Of a DNA stretch of 28,723 nucleotides, positions 27,097 to 28,723 are shown in pieces (position 1 is the stretch's first letter; the number at the start of each line of letters is the position of its first letter). A program made the translations under genes and the position numbers. The notes under the pieces are model-generated. The model was not told where the DNA came from. It did no database searches and worked only from the letters and a program-made list of their open reading frames with translations. Source of the DNA: Dictyocoela muelleri (Eukaryota; Microsporidia); contig SDVU01000020.1 in the NCBI GenBank assembly GCA_016256075.1, positions 1 to 28,723 on the forward strand. The letters are read 5' to 3'.

Positions 27097-28105
27097 CTTT
27101 ATTAGATGACTTTAGCATGATTACAAATACGATTCATAAATTTTACATTTAAGAGTCTTAACCACTGGGATACCTGTAAAAATTATGACTTTTGTAGAAG
27201 TTTTTGTTCAATTTTTATTTTAAAATAATTTTATATATTTTCCCGGGTTGTGAAATTTTTATACACGACCAGTTCGCGATTTTTTTAATATTGAACGGTC
27301 TGTAAATTAAAAATTTTAGAGGACCGCTGAAGTAAATCATAACATATATTTTGTGTACATATATTATATAGAATTATAACATCTAGAATATGATTATTTA
27401 TTTTCGGGATTGCCTCTCTTCTATCAAAAAGGATAAAATCCTCGATCTACCGGTTATAATTGGTAATATTACTCGTTATAAATATTATTTTGTATTGAAA
27501 TAGTTTATTTATTAAAAAATTATATATGAGTGTATATGACTCGATGCAAATATAAGTGTGTAAATGAACTTGAATTCACATTTTCGCGCAGCGCGCGACA
27601 ATAATTACTCTATTGAACATTTTAAAATATAAATATAAGGCAAGTAGAAATAAGTATGATGTTTGGAAATAATAAAAATTATTCTGAAAATATTCAATAG
27701 ATGTTTCTTTAAAAATAAACACCCAATATAATGCTATTTATTGTATAAATTTCTTACTGTTAGTCGGGTCATAAAAAATATTAAAAAATACAATGATAAA
27801 CGTCTAAAATATAGTATGGTGTTATTTAGCGCAAAAATAATTGGAGCTTTTAAAATAAATGATCAACACTGCAAAGTTAAATTTGAGTAGCATCATAACC
27901 ATCGTATACAGAATGTAACGAAAAGATTTTAATTGGTGGTTATTTGTTTCATTTAGTGTTATTTTATTAGTTTTAAATTATTAGAAAATTATGATTCTTT
28001 GCCTCATTTCATTGGTCACGATTTATATTTAAGCTATAAAAGAAATGCAAAAAAATATGGTTTATAAGAATTCTTTTAATAGTAATTTAAAGCCGTCGAC
28101 TTATA
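27097..28105. other. Unassigned AT-rich stretch
   Basis: 27584-27598 (TCGCGCAGCGCGCGA) is a GC-rich hairpin followed by CAATAATTA, like the one at 7205-7237. 27285-27340 contains an inverted pair AACGGTC / GGACCG of unclear meaning. Otherwise nothing was identified. Confidence 0.45.
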
Positions 28106-28140
28106 TACGAGGCCTGCCAATCAAGACTAACACAAAATTA
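28106..28140 (+). mobile_element. Possible mariner-type terminal repeat
   Basis: TACGAGGCCTGCCAATCAAG (28106) resembles mariner ends of the TA-CGAGGNNTGNCAATNAAG type, with the expected TA at its outer edge. The body would extend to the right and out of the window. No transposase was recognised in 28141-28723. Confidence 0.3.
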
Positions 28141-28723
28141 ACGCCGTCTCGATAGCAACTCAACAAAGTACTCTTAATTTATCACCGTTACATATCTAAC
28201 TATGTTCTCACATTGGAACATGACAAAAACAGTTTTTTCTCTTTAAAAAAGAATAAAGAGGTGGAAAAATAGAATGTCAAACACTTTAAAAAGTAATAAT
28301 ATAGTTGTTTGGGGCCCTTATTGTTTTTTTAAATGTATAATATAACAATAAGTAAAATTGAGTATCCAAAGTGTTTTATATTTTAGTCTGCATCCTAGGG
28401 AAATTAATAATTATTGAATTCCCGAAAGAACTCTTTTTTCTCTAACTTATCGTACCATAAATAAAAAAAGTCGCGTATGAAGCTTATTTACAGTTACTAT
28501 AGGGATAGCTGTGAGATTAAATGTCTAGAATCATCAGTCTTATTAATTTTTTAGAGACAACTTATATGGTTAGCAATTATTAATATTAACAAAATAGATT
28601 TAATAAAAATCTATAAGATAATATTTTCTAAATAAACTACAAATGCAATCGACATTAATGTAAAATTAAGAATATTCAAAGAAAATTATTAAAATTAAAA
28701 AAAAATACTATAACATTTAAATT
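28141..28723. other. Unassigned AT-rich end of window
   Basis: No open frame over about 40 codons resembles a known family, and no repeats were found. If the mariner-type end is real, this is the interior of that element. Confidence 0.4.

Overview
The window looks like an AT-rich, gene-poor stretch of a eukaryotic nuclear genome, built almost wholly from decayed and nested transposable elements. No host protein gene, rRNA or intact tRNA was found. The extreme AT bias, the absence of host genes over 28.7 kb, and the mix of Merlin/IS1016-like, FLYWCH-type and other MULE, pogo/Tigger-like and hAT-like remnants with Ty3/Gypsy-type fossils would fit a large-genome microsporidian of the Edhazardia, Anncaliia or Hamiltosporidium kind. 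That assignment is inference; an AT-rich invertebrate genome is not excluded.

Layout. 1-562: broken LTR-retrotransposon piece (- strand). 920-1560 and 2560-3290: two decayed Merlin-like transposases (- strand), separated by AT-only palindromes and a foldback element (2178-2500). A smaller relative of that foldback lies at 3366-3490. 4905-6040 and 7380-7680: two pogo/Tigger-like (DDE_1) transposase remnants (+ strand), with GC-rich hairpins and a possible tRNA-derived piece between them. 8930-9340: Ty3/Gypsy-like RNase H and RT fossils. 9405-19308: a block bounded by two hAT-like ends, holding the most complex nest. Inside it, a foldback element with tandem-repeat arms (10895-14925) carries a FLYWCH-MULE (11447-13110) in its left arm and a 0.6-kb inverted-repeat element (14040-14660) in its right arm. 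A second MULE (15238-17631), with different tandem-repeat ends and a candidate 11-bp target duplication, seems to sit inside the remains of a third MULE (about 14940-19125). 19600-25900: foldback/MITE-like elements (20402-20674, 21036-21623, 21875-22435, 23535-23792), one unrecognised decayed coding stretch (22825-23535) and featureless AT-rich DNA. 25911-27096: the best-preserved element, a 1.19-kb Merlin-like transposon with both ends. 28106-28140: a possible mariner-type end.

No element appears able to move itself. The Merlin transposase lacks two catalytic Asp residues, the second MULE has Lys at the catalytic Glu position, and the FLYWCH-MULE keeps its three acidic residues but is shifted in frame several times. 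The recurring theme is amplification of transposon ends: several unrelated families here have terminal motifs multiplied in tandem or as inverted pairs. All translations were read by eye without database searches.
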